This document shows, piece by piece, positions 28,801 to 30,058 of a DNA stretch of 30,058 nucleotides (within the stretch, counting starts at the first letter, position 1; the number at the start of each line of letters is the position of its first letter). This stretch comes from Podochytrium sp. JEL0797 (taxonomy: Eukaryota > Chytridiomycota > Chytridiomycetes > Chytridiales > Chytriomycetaceae): assembly GCA_027596195.1 (NCBI GenBank), contig JADGJG010000222.1:1-30058 (forward strand). Direction: 5' to 3'. Made by a program: the position numbers and the translations under genes. Under the pieces are notes generated by a model. It ran no database searches. It was not told the DNA's origin and saw nothing but the letters and a program-made list of their open reading frames with translations.

Positions 28801-30058
28801 GCGGTATTTGTTGTAATTCAAATTCAGTTTCTTGAGCCTAACGATTCGTGTTTTCTCGTTGTGAGAAGGAAACCAGACCCAAAACAAACAAAAAAACCCC
28901 ACTCACTTTGGCAACGACCCCAACACACTCAAACTCTCTGCACTCGCCAACCCATTCCTCTCCAAAACCAAATTCTCCAACCCTTCAAACGCAACCACAT
29001 TCCGAACAGCCCCGTTCCCAAACGACGGCACAAGCAACGACGGACTTTGCATCCTACTCCTCATATCTTGAGAGCCCGATTCACTCCACCCTTCCACCCC
29101 CACATCCTCATGCTTCCCCTCCACATCAGTCACAGTATGCACCTCCCTCACCGTCGACTCATCCACCGTAACCACTACAACCTCCTTATCCTCCATCACC
29201 ACCCCGTCCCCACCCACACCTCCACCCCCTCCACTCCCAGACAACCCCACATCCCCCCCTTCTCCACCTCTATACAACCCCACATCCTCCTCACCCGCAC
29301 CCCCCACCCTCCCCACAAACTCCGGCAATTCACTCCCCCCCTGCAACTCCATCGCCACCTCCTTCAACCGAAAACTCTCCGCAACCCCTCCCTCCACCCC
29401 CCTCCCCCTCCTCACAAACCCACCCCCAACCCCCACCACCGGCGGCCGCGGCACCCTCTCCTCCTCCTCCTCTTTCGCAGCAGCAGCAGCAGCCTTCACA
29501 GCCGCATCCAAAAACGCCACATGCCCTGGCAACAACAACTCAATCACAGCCTCTCTCCACCGCTGCATACCACCCACAAGAACCCTCGGAAGCGAGACGA
29601 TGTTGTTTGCGGTGAGGTCGAGAGTTTGGAGGGAGGGGAGGGTTGCGAGGACGATGAGGGCGGGGGGTGTAAGGTTGTTGTAGGAGAGGTCGAGTTGCTG
29701 TTTAAGCGTGTGTTTGGGAGTTGTTTTAGGTGTGTGTGTGCGTGTGGGGGGGGGGGATGAGGACAGAAGAAAAAAAACAAAAACAAACCTCCAACCCCGG
29801 AAACAACCCATCCACCTCCAAATCCAAATCCGCAACCTCATTAAACGGCATGGCAAGCCTCTTCAAGCCAGGCAACGCTCCCAACTTGGCCACAGGCAAC
29901 AAATTCTCGCCGACCCGGAGTGTGTGTAAATTTTCGAACAGGAGCAAGTCTTCGGGAACAACGAACCGGAGTTGAGTGTTGGCGAGGTCGAGGGTGTATA
30001 CGTCGAGGGGGTGGTGGACGTTGGCTTTGGTGAGCTGGAACAGGGGGGGGGGGGGGGG
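25855..30058 (-). CDS. XRRA1-like leucine-rich-repeat protein (5' end outside window)
   Basis: Seven exons in the window: 30058(partial)-29789, 29697-28907, 28837-28524, 28440-26934, 26833-26736, 26657-26064, 26003-25855; GT-AG, all in phase, about 1,240 residues seen. The first three exons carry leucine-rich repeats: VYTLDLANTQLRFVVPEDL, LFENLHTLRVGENLLPV, LEQLDLSYNNLTPPAL, LPSLQTLDLTANNIVSLP, LENLVLERNGLASAESL, LKKLNLNYN and LEELRIAFNKI. LRRs in this spacing, opened by a line on which the DxYxLDLANxxL pattern sits, resemble XRRA1 proteins. A ~115-residue Gly/Glu/Pro-rich insertion splits the array. The middle is long, acidic and disordered with coiled-coil segments, and the C-terminus is a basic helical domain (KKKFGAKKIRYKDEFEDM) ending EASKQKK. 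The role is unknown; a scaffold is likely. Human XRRA1 is about 790 residues, so this one is much longer. Confidence 0.7.

Noticed and set aside
30043..30058. Run of 16 G at the window end
   Set aside because: Most simply a contig edge or sequencing artefact; the Pro codons it would give to the LRR gene should not be trusted.

Overview
The window is a stretch of eukaryotic nuclear genome, most likely from an early-diverging, zoosporic (chytrid-like) fungus. The lineage is inferred from short GT-AG introns in every cellular gene, a fungal-type Atg1 kinase, a compact uL30/RPL7 gene with an intronic snoRNA, and an XRRA1-like LRR protein not typical of Dikarya. The window ends in a run of 16 G, which looks like a contig edge. 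I rebuilt exon-intron structures by hand; in the five main genes every junction keeps the reading frame.

Layout. 1-3200: transposon debris. It holds a Ty1/copia RNase H tail (291-605) and a PIF/Harbinger element with two convergent genes: a Myb/SANT-like protein (+, 894-1670) and a DDE transposase (-, 2742-1567) broken by one in-frame stop. Two direct copies of a ~125-bp Harbinger-like terminus follow. 3200-5147: poorly understood, with diverged direct repeats, a possible two-exon gene (-) and a hydrophobic micro-ORF. 5148-13635 (-): a 12-exon gene for a ~2,550-residue coiled-coil protein that gains a C-terminal membrane segment only after its last two introns are spliced, like a giant golgin. 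13690-17415 (+): ATG1, seven exons, 1,110 aa, divergent from the coiled-coil gene with only 54 bp between start codons.

17506-22049 (-): a four-exon gene for a 1,443-aa protein with an MGCGASK dual-lipidation start, KQPSAV repeats, about 44 copies of a K-[GA]-S-x-x-N-[LVI] motif and a histidine-rich tail; I recognise no family. 22050-23365: its promoter and first exon are tandemly duplicated, with pieces of the RPL7 3' end, giving one intact mini-gene and one broken copy. 23366-24747 (-): RPL7 (246 aa), three exons, with a C/D-box snoRNA in intron 2 whose guide matches a conserved 25S rRNA site; baker's yeast RPL7 genes also carry intronic snoRNAs. 25855-30058 (-): XRRA1-like leucine-rich-repeat protein, 5' end outside the window.

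The genes do not form a pathway. ATG1 acts in autophagy, the coiled-coil protein probably in Golgi/ER tethering, RPL7 in the ribosome. The most novel items are the lipid-anchored repeat protein with its duplicated first exons and the intron-dependent membrane anchor of the coiled-coil protein.
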